Shown here: piece after piece, positions 18,054 to 27,290 of the stretch
Numbering within the stretch: the first letter of the stretch is position 1
How the letters are laid out: every line of letters starts with the position of its first letter
Origin: Mojavia pulchra JT2-VF2
GTDB taxonomy: Bacteria > Cyanobacteriota > Cyanobacteriia > Cyanobacteriales > Nostocaceae
Reading direction: 5' to 3'
NCBI GenBank assembly: GCA_019359325.1
Contig: JAHHHN010000010.1
Span: 62,001 to 126,000 of the forward strand
DNA: 64,000 nt
Position numbers and translations under genes: made by a program
The notes under the pieces: generated by a model
The model's input: only the letters and a program-made list of their open reading frames with translations
The model's database searches: none
Told to the model about the DNA's origin: nothing

Positions 18054-19907
18054 TTATCTTTTCTTTAGGTATTGGAGGATACCGCGAGCGATCGCATCTG
18101 CCATTTGATTTTGGTAATTTGAGGATCTTAACTTAGCAACATCTTCCCGACCAGTCAAATAGCCTGCTTCCACCAGAATCGAAGGCATAGAACTTTTTCT
18201 GAGAACATAAAATCTAGCTCTGCGGACTCCTCGATCTCTGACATTTACGCCTTGGAGAATATTGTTATGGACAGCGCGAGCTAGACCTAGACCACTATCG
18301 TAATAATAAGTTTCCAAACCACTGACATCTGGACGCCCTGCACCGGCTGAATTAGCGTGGATACTGACAAATACATCAGCATTAGCTCTTTCTGCCATAT
18401 CTACTCGCCCTTGAAGGCTGACGAAATAATCACTATTCCGTGTCAACATTACTTGCACGCCATTTTGCTGTAAAACCTCTGCTATCCTCCTACTTATGGG
18501 TAGAATGATGTCCTTTTCGCGTACTCCACCAATGCCAATCGCTCCTGGATCTTTTCCGCCGTGTCCAGGGTCAATAAGAACTACTAATCGACCATTGGGA
18601 ATTGTACGTGGTCTGGGCTGCGGTATCGGCTGAGGATTATTAGGGTTGGGCAATTCTCGGTCTACTGGTGGTAGCGGCGGCAAAGCTATGGGAGGTATAC
18701 CACGAGGAATCACGCGAGAGGCACGTGTTAATTGTAGAGACAAGAATTCCGCGCCCCTTTGGTTGAGTTGACCAATTTGGACGCCTGCGGCTGGTTGAAC
18801 CAAAACAACCACACTATTATTAGCTTCTTGTGGTTGTAAGCGGACTCGCAGAATTGGGCTATTGGCATTAAGAGCTGGGCCTGTGACTTGTGGCGCTAAT
18901 TTCGCATTAGCAATAGTGATGCGGAACAGACCAGACGACCTATCCCAACCACTAGTAGCCGATAAAGCTTTGTCGCCTCTAATTAAGAGTTGTGTACCAT
19001 TTCCAGTGAGTTCCACAGACTCAATGGTAGCTGTGGAATTAGTAGCAGATGGTAAAGAAGGTGAGTTGTTATCTCCAGGTAATCGAACCACACCAGCATT
19101 GGGTAGAACTACTAAACCGCCAGCACTGCTTGTAGTTGCGCGCCAGTCGGGGCTATTGCTGTTTACGCGCAAAGTCATGCGGACAGCAGCGGGCCTTGTT
19201 TGGAGTTGGGTAAATTGGACGCGACTAACTCCATGCTGGTTTACGGTTATATCACGCTGCTGTGCCAGACGCGATGATAAAGTTGCGCCTGAGATATCCA
19301 TGAAAATGGTAGAGCGATCGCGACTCCGAATTACTTGAATCTTAGGATTAACACCATTAGTGCGAAGGAAAAATCCATCCCCTGTTACTTGTAAATTTTC
19401 AATTTGAGTTGCACTTTCTGTGGTGCTGGCAACCAGTGAGAGATTAGGTCTGGTATTAGGGTCTATAGTTACTACACTATAAATATTACTGGCAGAAGAT
19501 GGTGCTTTATCGACTTCTGGTTTTGGTAAATTTACTGTCCAGCGACTGCCAGTGATGCCGATAAATTTTACCTGTTCTGGGTCTAAAGTATAACCTGGAG
19601 TGAGTTCGACAACTATACGGGTTGTTTCTTTATCAAACTGTCCAACACGAATTGAGCTAATTGCACCACCTACTGGTTGTGTTACCTGCGGTCGCCCAAA
19701 TACAGTTTCTGGCAAATCAATTACCAGACGAGTTGGGTTGAAAATCAGTTGAGCCTTCGGTTGAACAGCTCCCGCCGTGTTGATTTCTAAACGGTTTTGA
19801 CCAGCATCAAAACGCCAAGATTCCAGTCTCGCTGCTAAAGCTGGCGATGAAAGCAAGCAGATAGTTCCAATAGTACCGGGTAGTAACCAGTGTAGTTTCA
19901 AAGTCAT
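18054..19907 (-). CDS. amiC: AMIN-domain N-acetylmuramoyl-L-alanine amidase (AmiC type), copy 2
   Basis: A 617-residue paralogue of the next gene with the same layout: signal peptide (1-23), AMIN, linker, further AMIN-like segments, Pro-rich linker, and Amidase_3 with DPGHGGKD, EKD, SIHAN and LVEAGYLT. The first 120 residues and about residues 245-375 are almost identical to copy 1, while the linkers and amidase domain differ, so recombination between the copies is likely. The leader AGGAGAAATG is shared. Both copies are transcribed toward murI. The pair corresponds to amiC1/amiC2 of Nostoc; which copy is which cannot be told here. Confidence 0.93.
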   Translation of the reverse strand: MTLKLHWLLPGTIGTICLLSSPALAARLESWRFDAGQNRLEINTAGAVQPKAQLIFNPTRLVIDLPETVFGRPQVTQPVGGAISSIRVGQFDKETTRIVVELTPGYTLDPEQVKFIGITGSRWTVNLPKPEVDKAPSSASNIYSVVTIDPNTRPNLSLVASTTESATQIENLQVTGDGFFLRTNGVNPKIQVIRSRDRSTIFMDISGATLSSRLAQQRDITVNQHGVSRVQFTQLQTRPAAVRMTLRVNSNSPDWRATTSSAGGLVVLPNAGVVRLPGDNNSPSLPSATNSTATIESVELTGNGTQLLIRGDKALSATSGWDRSSGLFRITIANAKLAPQVTGPALNANSPILRVRLQPQEANNSVVVLVQPAAGVQIGQLNQRGAEFLSLQLTRASRVIPRGIPPIALPPLPPVDRELPNPNNPQPIPQPRPRTIPNGRLVVLIDPGHGGKDPGAIGIGGVREKDIILPISRRIAEVLQQNGVQVMLTRNSDYFVSLQGRVDMAERANADVFVSIHANSAGAGRPDVSGLETYYYDSGLGLARAVHNNILQGVNVRDRGVRRARFYVLRKSSMPSILVEAGYLTGREDVAKLRSSNYQNQMADAIARGILQYLKKR

Positions 19908-20688
19908 TTCTCCTGATTCACATTTATGCCTAATTCACATTTATGGGAGTAATTAATATCTCAATATATCGGCAATCCCTCATCCCTTCACTACCTAAAC
20001 TTAGCTTTGATGCCTTCTTTGCTCTTGGTGCTGGTATCAAGGCTTAGTTAATAAACTGGAAGTATCGCTCCTCTGATTTTGCCATGCCTTTACTGCCTAA
20101 GACTGCGACCTTGAAAAACATTAGACAATAAACATAAAGATAACTAGAATTAACCTTACCTAGGTAAATCCCAACTAGTAAAACTTGCTTGAGTTAGATC
20201 ATTTTAGATTTTAGATTTCGAATTGAAACCGCCTTGGTGCATCTAGGTTTTATGCATCCATCTATCGCAATCATTTTTCAAGTTATCTGATTGCCGACAA
20301 TCAATGTTCAAAGTCAAAAGTTTTTAATTCCTGTCAACTAATGTGGTCAGTTTAGCGGGTGCTATTCTCTCATTGCTGAAAAAATAACCAGAGTTGGATA
20401 GAGAAAACAGGGAAAAACTAGAAACTGATAACATTTCCAATTTTGGTAGTAATAAGGAAAAAACTTAAATTGACAATCTTAGGGGACGGAGATTTGAAGA
20501 TAGAAGTTTCCTGTAACCAGAGTAAAATCTTCAAAGTACTCTTGATAATACAGCCTAGTGAGCGCTAAAAAGCCAGCACTTGTAGCGATCGCTTTGGCAT
20601 GACTGAGTTCTGAATAATTCCAAATCAGAACTCAGCTATGCTTTACCTCAAAAGGCTAGCAACAATCCATTCTACCCAAAACATTTGA
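19908..20688. other. intergenic region between antiporter and amiC
   Basis: 781 bp without a recognised gene. It contains the amiC copy 2 promoter region at the left and the antiporter terminator hairpin (20597-20641) at the right. A HIP1 site is present. Nothing else recognised. Confidence 0.6.
20597..20641 (-). terminator. probable terminator of the Na+/H+ antiporter gene
   Basis: A perfect 11-bp stem, CTGAGTTCTGA (20603-20613) with TCAGAACTCAG (20625-20635), extended by GCAT/ATGC outside a 2-bp mismatch. It starts about 48 bp past the stop codon. No T run follows. Confidence 0.45.
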
Positions 20689-22167
20689 TCAACTTTCCTG
20701 AGAATCTGAAGGCGACTCCAGGCTACCAGCATCATTTGATGTAGACACAATCAACTGAGGTGATTCTATTGCCAAAGGTGTAGCAGAACCACCGTCTAAA
20801 ACTAATTGATCTGAACTGGTTGCCACAGTTTTTGGTTCTGGAAATACAAACCGTAATAAAGGAGGAGCTAAAAAGGTAGTTAAGATAACCATCATGATAA
20901 TTGCTGCCCCCAATGGTTTTGACAGAGCACCGCTGGCAGCGCCAACACCAGCAAACACTAACCCAACTTCGCCTCGCGGAATCATCCCCACACCAATCGC
21001 CAAACGGTTAATTTCGGGTTGACCAAACACCGTCAAACCTGTGATAACTTTACCAAGGATCGCTACTATGATCAGGAAAGTAGCCATAATTAGACCTTCC
21101 TGATTGCTGGGAATTGTTGGGTTCAATACTCCCAAATCTGTTTTTGCGCCAACAGCGACAAAGAAAATCGGCACTAGTATATCAGCAATGGGAATAACTT
21201 GCTTTTGCAGTTCTTTGCGCTTTTCTGTTTCTTCCAGAACTAAACCAGCTGCAAAAGCTCCCAGAATTGCTTCTAACTGAATAACAGCGGCTAGGTATGC
21301 CATCGCAAAGGCAAAGATGAACGCTGGTATCACTAACTCGCCACGTGTCTTGAGTTTATTAACGATCGCCACAAAAGACTTGTTGAAAACATTGCCTAGT
21401 AAAATCGCACCCAACAAAAATGCACTAGCGCTGATAATCAGATAAATGACTTTAGTTACATCTACCTCGCCATCTTTAGCCAAGCTAGCAACTACTGCCA
21501 GGACAATAATTCCTAATACGTCGTCAATGACGGCAGCACCTAGAATAATCTGCCCTTCTTTAGAATTGAGCCGTCCTAGTTCTGATAGCACCTTGGAAGT
21601 AATACCAATACTAGTGGCAGTCAAAGCTGCCCCAGCAAAAATTGCTGGCACAGCATCAATACCAAATAAAACCATCAACCCAACAGTGCCCGCAGCAAAA
21701 GGTGCTACTACCCCCACTATTGCCACAATGGTGGCTTGGATACCAACTGCCATTAAGTCTTTTAAGTTCGACTCCAAGCCAATTTCAAATAGCAGAACGA
21801 TCACACCCAGTTCTGCCAAAACGGAAATGACCTCTGATTGAGCCACAAAGACGCCATCGGCGGTTTCAGGAGTTAACCCAGCAGTAGATTGGAGGAACGA
21901 AATGATTAAGGAATTAGAACTGTCTGTACCACCTTCTGGAAACACCAACAGATGTAAGACAGAGATACCTACTATGACGCCACCTACAAGTTCGCCTAAA
22001 ACAGGCGGCAAACCTATTCGGTTTGATAACTCGCCACCGACTTTGCTAGCAAAGTAAATGACTACTAAACTCAGCAGCACCGCTGCCATTACCATTGAAC
22101 TGTCCGCTGTCTCTGTTGCGCTTGCCAGCAAGGAAACAGAGGAGTTGATTGCATTTAAAAACTGCAT
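20689..22167 (-). CDS. CPA2-family Na+/H+ antiporter (NhaS3/Kef-type)
   Basis: A 492-residue polytopic membrane protein of the monovalent cation:proton antiporter-2 family. Signatures are LPPVLGELVGGVIVG (about 53-67), LFEIGLESNL, and the paired aspartates in AAVIDDVLGI (Asp215, Asp216), typical of electrogenic exchange. About 12 helices are visible. The C-terminal 40 residues are Ser/Glu-rich and cytoplasmic; there is no RCK/TrkA domain, which separates it from KefB/C. NhaS3 of Synechocystis, the closest type I recall, is an essential thylakoid transporter. Confidence 0.9.
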   Translation of the reverse strand: MQFLNAINSSVSLLASATETADSSMVMAAVLLSLVVIYFASKVGGELSNRIGLPPVLGELVGGVIVGISVLHLLVFPEGGTDSSNSLIISFLQSTAGLTPETADGVFVAQSEVISVLAELGVIVLLFEIGLESNLKDLMAVGIQATIVAIVGVVAPFAAGTVGLMVLFGIDAVPAIFAGAALTATSIGITSKVLSELGRLNSKEGQIILGAAVIDDVLGIIVLAVVASLAKDGEVDVTKVIYLIISASAFLLGAILLGNVFNKSFVAIVNKLKTRGELVIPAFIFAFAMAYLAAVIQLEAILGAFAAGLVLEETEKRKELQKQVIPIADILVPIFFVAVGAKTDLGVLNPTIPSNQEGLIMATFLIIVAILGKVITGLTVFGQPEINRLAIGVGMIPRGEVGLVFAGVGAASGALSKPLGAAIIMMVILTTFLAPPLLRFVFPEPKTVATSSDQLVLDGGSATPLAIESPQLIVSTSNDAGSLESPSDSQES

Positions 22168-22330
22168 TGGTTCTGCAAAAATCCTTCTCTTTATTTTTAC
22201 CCGTTTGGGGAAAGCAACGGCGAAAGCAACTAAGCAATTCCAAATTCAAAATTAGGAAACGCAATCTTGGTGAGCCTTTTGGCTATCGAATGCATTTAAC
22301 TTCAAGGTGCAAGATTTTACTCTTCTAGCA

Positions 22331-22747
22331 TCACTCTTTTGTACCATTGATTAACTCAAGCAGGCGCTGCCAATAAAACTCGGAAACCGGGACGACAGAG
22401 ATTCTTGGAAGCCGTAGCAAGTCAAAGTCTCTTAAGAAGCTATCTTGCTTGATTTGGGTTAGGGTTACTGGCTGTTTTACTCTTCGCACCGCCTGCACAT
22501 CTACGACTACGCGTTTGGCATCATGCAAGGCTGGATCGGCATAAGGTTGACTGACTATCTCTGCCACACCCATGATTTGCCGTTGTTTACCCGTGTGATA
22601 AATCAATGCCAACTCACCAATGAGCATTGTGCGTAGATATTTCAAAGCCAGAGGATTGTTGACTCCATCCCAAACTGTACTGCCATCCCGTTCTAAATCA
22701 AAGTAAGAATAATTATCGGGTTCAGTTTTCAGTAGCCAATATGTCAT
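22331..22747 (-). CDS. EVE-domain protein
   Basis: A 138-residue protein starting MTYWLLKTEPDNYSY, the characteristic EVE (PUA-like) fold opening, followed by WDGVNNPLALKYLR, LIYHTG and GVAEIVSQPY. EVE domains bind modified bases in RNA or DNA, but the partner of this stand-alone form is unknown. The ATG at 22747 has GGAG upstream and begins the conserved domain; a longer frame of 152 codons starts further upstream but lacks support. Confidence 0.9.
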   Translation of the reverse strand: MTYWLLKTEPDNYSYFDLERDGSTVWDGVNNPLALKYLRTMLIGELALIYHTGKQRQIMGVAEIVSQPYADPALHDAKRVVVDVQAVRRVKQPVTLTQIKQDSFLRDFDLLRLPRISVVPVSEFYWQRLLELINGTKE

Positions 22748-22972
22748 CCAGATTCTCCACAAATCCTGGTGTAATTTTTTAAGTTTCAAAAAATGTAACC
22801 ATTCTGGCTTTTGACGGTAGCAGTGTCAAAGTAGGAACATATAAATCGTATCTATTCAATCCCGTGAGCATTGTGGAAACCACGTGGTGGCGGTTGACCT
22901 TGAAATTGTGGATTGTTTAGATATGCTCTATGAGAAACATCTGTAAATAATTTTCAGAGGAGTGTAAATCTT

Positions 22973-23719
22973 ATGTATCGAGCCGCTTTCTTCGGTTCTC
23001 AGTTTCATGTTGGGAAATTTTGCACAACCCTACCGTTAGCTTTGCTAATCTGTGTAACTTTTGTTCAGCCAGGCTGGGCACAAGCGAGAGAAAAATTAGC
23101 ACGAACCCTGACTGTGAGTGGTCGTGGTGTAGAAACAATCCCCACTACCTTAACTCAAGTCAATTTAGGAGTTGAAATCCAAGGTAAAACAGCACAGGAA
23201 GTGCAGCAAGAGGCAGCTCGTAGGTCATCTGCTGTGGTTGCCCTACTCAAAAGTCGTAATGTGGAGAAATTACGTACTACTGGTATTAGCCTTAATCCAG
23301 TTTATAGCTATACCAATAACGTTCAGCGAATTACTGGGTATGCTGCCAGCAACATTGTGAGTTTTCGCATTCCTACAGACAAATCCGGTACATTGCTGGA
23401 TGAAGCTGTGAAGGCGGGTGCAACGCAAATTCAGGGCATTAGTTTTGTGGCTAGCGATGAGGCGATCACTGCTGCCCGACAACAAGCCCTGAAAGAAGCT
23501 ACCCAAGAGGCTCAACAGCAAGCAGATGCGGTTTTCAGTGCTTTGGGTTTCAAGTCTAAAGAAGTAGTGAGTATTGAAGTTAATAATGCTAGTACACCAC
23601 CACCGCCTATATTAATGCGTGCTGAAGCTGCCAAGGTAGCAAACGCTGATGCTTCCACCCCTGTAGTTGGTGGTGAACAGGAGGTAGAAGCATCAGTGAC
23701 ACTGCAAATTAGTTATTAG
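22973..23719 (+). CDS. SIMPL (DUF541) domain periplasmic protein
   Basis: A 248-residue exported protein. A signal peptide covers about residues 1-37 (hydrophobic core LPLALLICVTFVQPGWAQA). The rest is a SIMPL/DUF541 domain: TLTVSGRGVETIPTT, LGVEIQGKTAQEVQQEAARRS, YSYTNNVQRITGYAASN, and the C-terminal VEASVTLQISY strand. Members include the oxidative-stress-related YggE. A DNA/ligand role is unknown. It converges with ssb. Confidence 0.92.
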   Translation: MYRAAFFGSQFHVGKFCTTLPLALLICVTFVQPGWAQAREKLARTLTVSGRGVETIPTTLTQVNLGVEIQGKTAQEVQQEAARRSSAVVALLKSRNVEKLRTTGISLNPVYSYTNNVQRITGYAASNIVSFRIPTDKSGTLLDEAVKAGATQIQGISFVASDEAITAARQQALKEATQEAQQQADAVFSALGFKSKEVVSIEVNNASTPPPPILMRAEAAKVANADASTPVVGGEQEVEASVTLQISY

Positions 23720-23749
23720 TCATTAGCAATACTAATGGCTAATGAGCAA

Positions 23750-24112
23750 TTAGAAATGATCTGGGGACATATCTGCCATATCCCCATCTCCATCGCGTTT
23801 GGAACCCAATAACTCTAGCTGCTCTACTCGGATCACCGGTGTGGAGCGGCTTGCTCCTGTTTGGCGATCGTTCCATGTATCAAACTTCAAGGAACCTTTG
23901 ATTCCTATTAAGCTTCCCTTGCGTACATAATTGCCCGCTACCTCTGCTGTCTTGTCCCATAGTTCCAAAGCGAACCAATCAGGTTGATCCTTATTACGTG
24001 AACGGCGATTGACAGCTAGCGTCAATTTACACTTGACACTTCCTGATTCAAAATACTTAATATCTGGGTCGGTGCCTACACGACCGACGAGAGTGACAAC
24101 ATTGATGCTCAT
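23750..24112 (-). CDS. ssb: single-stranded DNA-binding protein
   Basis: A 120-residue OB-fold protein beginning MSINVVTLVGRVGTDPDIKYFESG, followed by FALELWDKTAEVAGNYVRKGSLIGIKG and the TGASRSTPVIRVEQLELLG strand. It is short: the C-terminal acidic tip found in longer SSBs (DDDIPF) is replaced by DMSPDHF, so protein-protein interactions may differ. Cyanobacteria commonly carry such a short SSB. It starts 333 bp from the divergent mreB. Confidence 0.92.
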   Translation of the reverse strand: MSINVVTLVGRVGTDPDIKYFESGSVKCKLTLAVNRRSRNKDQPDWFALELWDKTAEVAGNYVRKGSLIGIKGSLKFDTWNDRQTGASRSTPVIRVEQLELLGSKRDGDGDMADMSPDHF

Positions 24113-24445
24113 GTGCGTTACCTTTCAGTACATACGTACTTATTTATCCCGAACTTGATCATAGCGAATTGTGAAAGTGATGAAAATATGTTAAAGATTT
24201 AGCAATATGGCTAGGCTTAAAAATGATACAAATTACTCGTGACATTCTAGAAAAGTATACGGATATACTAACTAGATCAGAGAATATCAAAAATTAGAGG
24301 GCTGAGATGTAGTAAAAATTGCCAAAAATTATCCAACAGAATAAGCTGTTTTACTGGACTCAGGATCAAAAACGTAATAAAATCCAGCACAAATAACCAT
24401 TCCCGTTATAGTCACAATTATCACAAATAGGGGGCTTAGACACGC
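24113..24445. other. divergent promoter region ssb/mreB
   Basis: 333 bp of AT-rich DNA containing the promoters of ssb (left) and mreBCD (right). The short palindromic stretch GTACATACGTAC is near 24130, close to the ssb start. No gene seen. Confidence 0.55.
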
Positions 24446-25489
24446 GTGGGTTTTTTCAGGAACTTTCGCTCATCGTGGGATATGGGTATCGACCTCGGTA
24501 CTGCCAATACCCTTGTATATGTATCTGGTAAAGGTATTGTACTCCAAGAACCTTCGGTAGTTGCCATTGATCAAAACGAAAAGATTGCATTGGCAGTAGG
24601 AGAAGAAGCAAAAAAAATGCTCGGTCGAACACCTGGAAATGTGGTTGCGCTCCGCCCTTTGCGTGATGGCGTAATCGCTGACTTTGATACAGCCGAGCTA
24701 ATGTTGAAAAGCTTTATCCAACGTGTAAGTGGGGGCAGGTCTCTCATTCTACCGCGAATTGTTATTGGCATTCCTAGCGGCGTCACAGGTGTAGAAAGAC
24801 GAGCTGTAATGGATGCAGCTACTCAAGCCGGAGCTAGAGAAGTTTATTTAATTGATGAACCAGTAGCTGCGGCAATTGGTGCAGGGTTACCAGTTGCTGA
24901 ACCGACTGGCAATATGATCATCGATATTGGTGGTGGCACAACAGAAGTTGCAGTGCTAAGTCTCCAAGGTACAGTGCTGAGTGAATCAGTACGCATTGCT
25001 GGCGATGAACTCACAGAAGCAATCCTCCAGTATATGAAGAAAGTTCATAACTTGGTGATTGGAGAACGTACTGCTGAGGACATCAAAATTCGGATTGGCT
25101 CTGCCTATCCCACTAATGATGATAATGATGCAATGATGGAAGTCCGAGGCTTACATTTGCTTTCTGGGCTACCGCGAACTGTCACCATTAAAGGCCCAGA
25201 AATCCGTGAAAGTATGTTAGAACCGCTGTCAGTAATTATAGAAGCTGTGAAGCGGACGCTAGAGCGTACACCTCCCGAACTGGCAGCAGATATTATTGAC
25301 AGAGGAATTATGCTCGCTGGTGGCGGGGCCTTACTCAAAGGTATAGACACCTTAATTAGTCATGAGACAGGCATTGTAACGCACATTGCTGCCGATCCTT
25401 TATGCTGTGTTGTCCTGGGAACAGGGCGTGTGTTAGAAAACTTTAAACAACTGGAACGAGTATTCAGCGGGCGTTCTCGCAATATGTAG
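24446..25489 (+). CDS. mreB: rod-shape-determining actin homologue MreB
   Basis: A 347-residue actin-like ATPase that guides lateral wall synthesis. Phosphate 1 is MGIDLGTANTLVYV (about 12-25), the connect/phosphate 2 signatures are DEPVAAAIGAGLPV and MIIDIGGGTTEVAVLS, and GIMLAGGGALLKGID marks the adenosine motif. The N-terminal amphipathic helix is MGFFRNFRSSW. The start is GTG at 24446, preceded by AGGGGGC. It heads mreB-mreC-mreD. Confidence 0.97.
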   Translation: MGFFRNFRSSWDMGIDLGTANTLVYVSGKGIVLQEPSVVAIDQNEKIALAVGEEAKKMLGRTPGNVVALRPLRDGVIADFDTAELMLKSFIQRVSGGRSLILPRIVIGIPSGVTGVERRAVMDAATQAGAREVYLIDEPVAAAIGAGLPVAEPTGNMIIDIGGGTTEVAVLSLQGTVLSESVRIAGDELTEAILQYMKKVHNLVIGERTAEDIKIRIGSAYPTNDDNDAMMEVRGLHLLSGLPRTVTIKGPEIRESMLEPLSVIIEAVKRTLERTPPELAADIIDRGIMLAGGGALLKGIDTLISHETGIVTHIAADPLCCVVLGTGRVLENFKQLERVFSGRSRNM

Positions 25490-25495
25490 TAAAAG

Positions 25496-25548
25496 TATCA
25501 GATATTGGATTCCGTATTACTGAGAATTCACTATCTGATATTGGGTTT
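25496..25548 (+). terminator. stem between mreB and mreC (attenuator or processing site)
   Basis: TATCAGATA (25496-25504) pairs perfectly with TATCTGATA (25532-25540), followed by TTGGGTTTT. It begins 6 bp after the mreB stop and could lower mreCD expression relative to mreB. Confidence 0.4.
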
Positions 25549-25607
25549 TATATATATAGCCTAATATTTCCTAAAACAATTTAAAGATATAAACAAGGTA
25601 TGGATAT

Positions 25608-26417
25608 ATGGTTATATTACGTCGCTGGTGGGATCGGAAAGCTTTACAAATTGGTTTAATAACTTTAGTTGTAGGTAGCGCTTGGATATTGCGGCAGACT
25701 CAAGGAACACTTCTGCTAGAGGTATATCAGGGGATTACCCGTCCGTTGCAGATGTTACAAGCAGGGCCAACTCCTGAAGAACGGCTCAGGGATGCCCGGA
25801 TATTGGAGTTGCAAACACGCATAGTAGATTTGCAAAGTCAAAATAAAAATTTACAAAATCTCTTGGGCTACGTAGAGAAGGAGCCAATTTCATCGCGCCC
25901 AGTTCCATCACGGGTGGTGGGACGCAGTGCTGACCACTGGTGGCAGCAAATTACCCTTGATCGCGGCGCGAATTCAGGAATCCAAGAAGGGTTTGTTGTC
26001 AAGGCAGAAGGCGGATTGGTGGGTTTGGTAGAAAGTGTAACGCCTAATACTAGTCGTGTATTACTTATTAGTGACCTTAAAAGCCAAGTGGGTGTAACAA
26101 TTAGTCGTACCTCAGCCAAAGGCGTTTTGCGGGGAGATTCTTCAGCTGAAGCGGTGCTGGAGTTTTATGAAAAAGTGCCCAATGTGAAAATCGGGGATTT
26201 GGTATCCACATCTACTTATAGCCAGAAGTTTCCTTCTGGTTTAGCAGTAGGCAGAATCAAGTCTTTGGATTTAAAGAAATTGCCGGCATCAATTGCAAAA
26301 GTTGAGCTGTTCCCGCCAATCCGGTCACTAGATTGGGTAGCTGTATACCCGAAACCAGCTACCCCAGAGTTAGAACAACCGCAATCAATAACCCAAGAGC
26401 CACAAAAGTCTAATTAA
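25608..26417 (+). CDS. mreC: rod-shape-determining protein MreC
   Basis: A 269-residue bitopic protein: cytoplasmic N-terminus, one helix (about 15-32, ALQIGLITLVVGSAWIL), a coiled coil (about 55-90), then two beta-barrel subdomains with ITLDRGANSGIQEGFVV and SQVGVTISRTSAKGVLRG. MreC connects MreB to the periplasmic elongation machinery. It is the second gene of mreBCD; mreD starts 28 bp after its stop. Confidence 0.95.
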   Translation: MVILRRWWDRKALQIGLITLVVGSAWILRQTQGTLLLEVYQGITRPLQMLQAGPTPEERLRDARILELQTRIVDLQSQNKNLQNLLGYVEKEPISSRPVPSRVVGRSADHWWQQITLDRGANSGIQEGFVVKAEGGLVGLVESVTPNTSRVLLISDLKSQVGVTISRTSAKGVLRGDSSAEAVLEFYEKVPNVKIGDLVSTSTYSQKFPSGLAVGRIKSLDLKKLPASIAKVELFPPIRSLDWVAVYPKPATPELEQPQSITQEPQKSN

Positions 26418-26445
26418 TTCAATTTTCAATTAATCCTTCAATACG

Positions 26446-27063
26446 ATGAAGATTCCTGTATTTGGTGGCAGCAAACAAAAAAAGTCAAAATCGTCAGGGA
26501 GAAAATCCCAAATTAAAATTCAACCTCTTAATCGTTGGCATCCGCGTACACGTCAACTTGTGGATTGGACAGTTACAGTTGGGTCTGTGTTGTTATGTTT
26601 GCTGATGTTGCCATCCCGCTTACCAGGTATGGAATTGTTAGGAATTGGGCCTAACTGGCTGTTGATTTGGGTGGTAGCTTGGAGCGTAAAACGTTCAGTA
26701 TTTGCTGGGGCCTTAGCAGGTATAGTTTTGGGGCTACTTCAAGATGCACTGACATCGCCTAATCCTACTCATGCCGTGACTTTGGGGATAGTGGGAATGT
26801 TGACTGGTTTGATTCAGAAGCAGCGTTTTATCCAGGAAGACTTTATTTCTATTGCCTTAATTGTCTTTGTAATGGCATTTGTGGCAGAAACAATCTTTGG
26901 GTTGGAATTGACTTTGATGGGCGATCGCAAAACAGAATACATTTGGGCATATTATCAGCGTGTTGCCCTTGCTTCTGCTATTCTCAGCAGCCTCTGGGCA
27001 CCTGTGGTTTATTATCCGCTGAATCGCTGGTGGCAGCAGATAAAATTTTTAGAGCAATCTTAA
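26446..27063 (+). CDS. mreD: rod-shape-determining protein MreD
   Basis: A 205-residue integral membrane protein with five hydrophobic segments (about 45-160) and a Lys/Ser-rich N-terminal tail of 35 residues. The LGLLQDALTSPNPTHAVTLGIVGML segment is typical of MreD. Its position after mreC makes the call safe despite low sequence conservation of the family. Confidence 0.92.
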   Translation: MKIPVFGGSKQKKSKSSGRKSQIKIQPLNRWHPRTRQLVDWTVTVGSVLLCLLMLPSRLPGMELLGIGPNWLLIWVVAWSVKRSVFAGALAGIVLGLLQDALTSPNPTHAVTLGIVGMLTGLIQKQRFIQEDFISIALIVFVMAFVAETIFGLELTLMGDRKTEYIWAYYQRVALASAILSSLWAPVVYYPLNRWWQQIKFLEQS

Positions 27064-27095
27064 GAAATTTAGTCTAGGTAAATACCAAGAAGCAT

Positions 27096-27156
27096 TTTAG
27101 GAGTGAGGAGTGAGGAGCCGCTAACGCGTTCTTGTACTTCTCACTCCTAAATTTTT
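27096..27156 (+). terminator. terminator-like inverted repeat after mreD
   Basis: TTTAGGAGTGAG (27096-27107) and CTCACTCCTAAA (27140-27151) form a 12-bp perfect stem with a 32-nt loop containing a GGAGTGA tandem; TTTTTC follows. The GGAGTGAGGAGTGAGGAG motif is a common dispersed repeat in these genomes, so this may be a repeat acting as a terminator. Confidence 0.5.
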
Positions 27157-27290
27157 CTGGAATTTCAGCAACCTCTGGCAATATTGATTCAAGGTAAAGT
27201 TAAGTTAAATGTAAATTTTAGAGGCTGATTTCAGTCCAGATAGGCAAAAGTAGCTAGCGCACAAAATATTTAAGTTATTTCCCGAAATTT

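Noticed and set aside
27064-27290. FMN riboswitch ahead of ribD
   Set aside because: None of the conserved RFN element sequence blocks could be found; only a terminator-like repeat of mreD is there.
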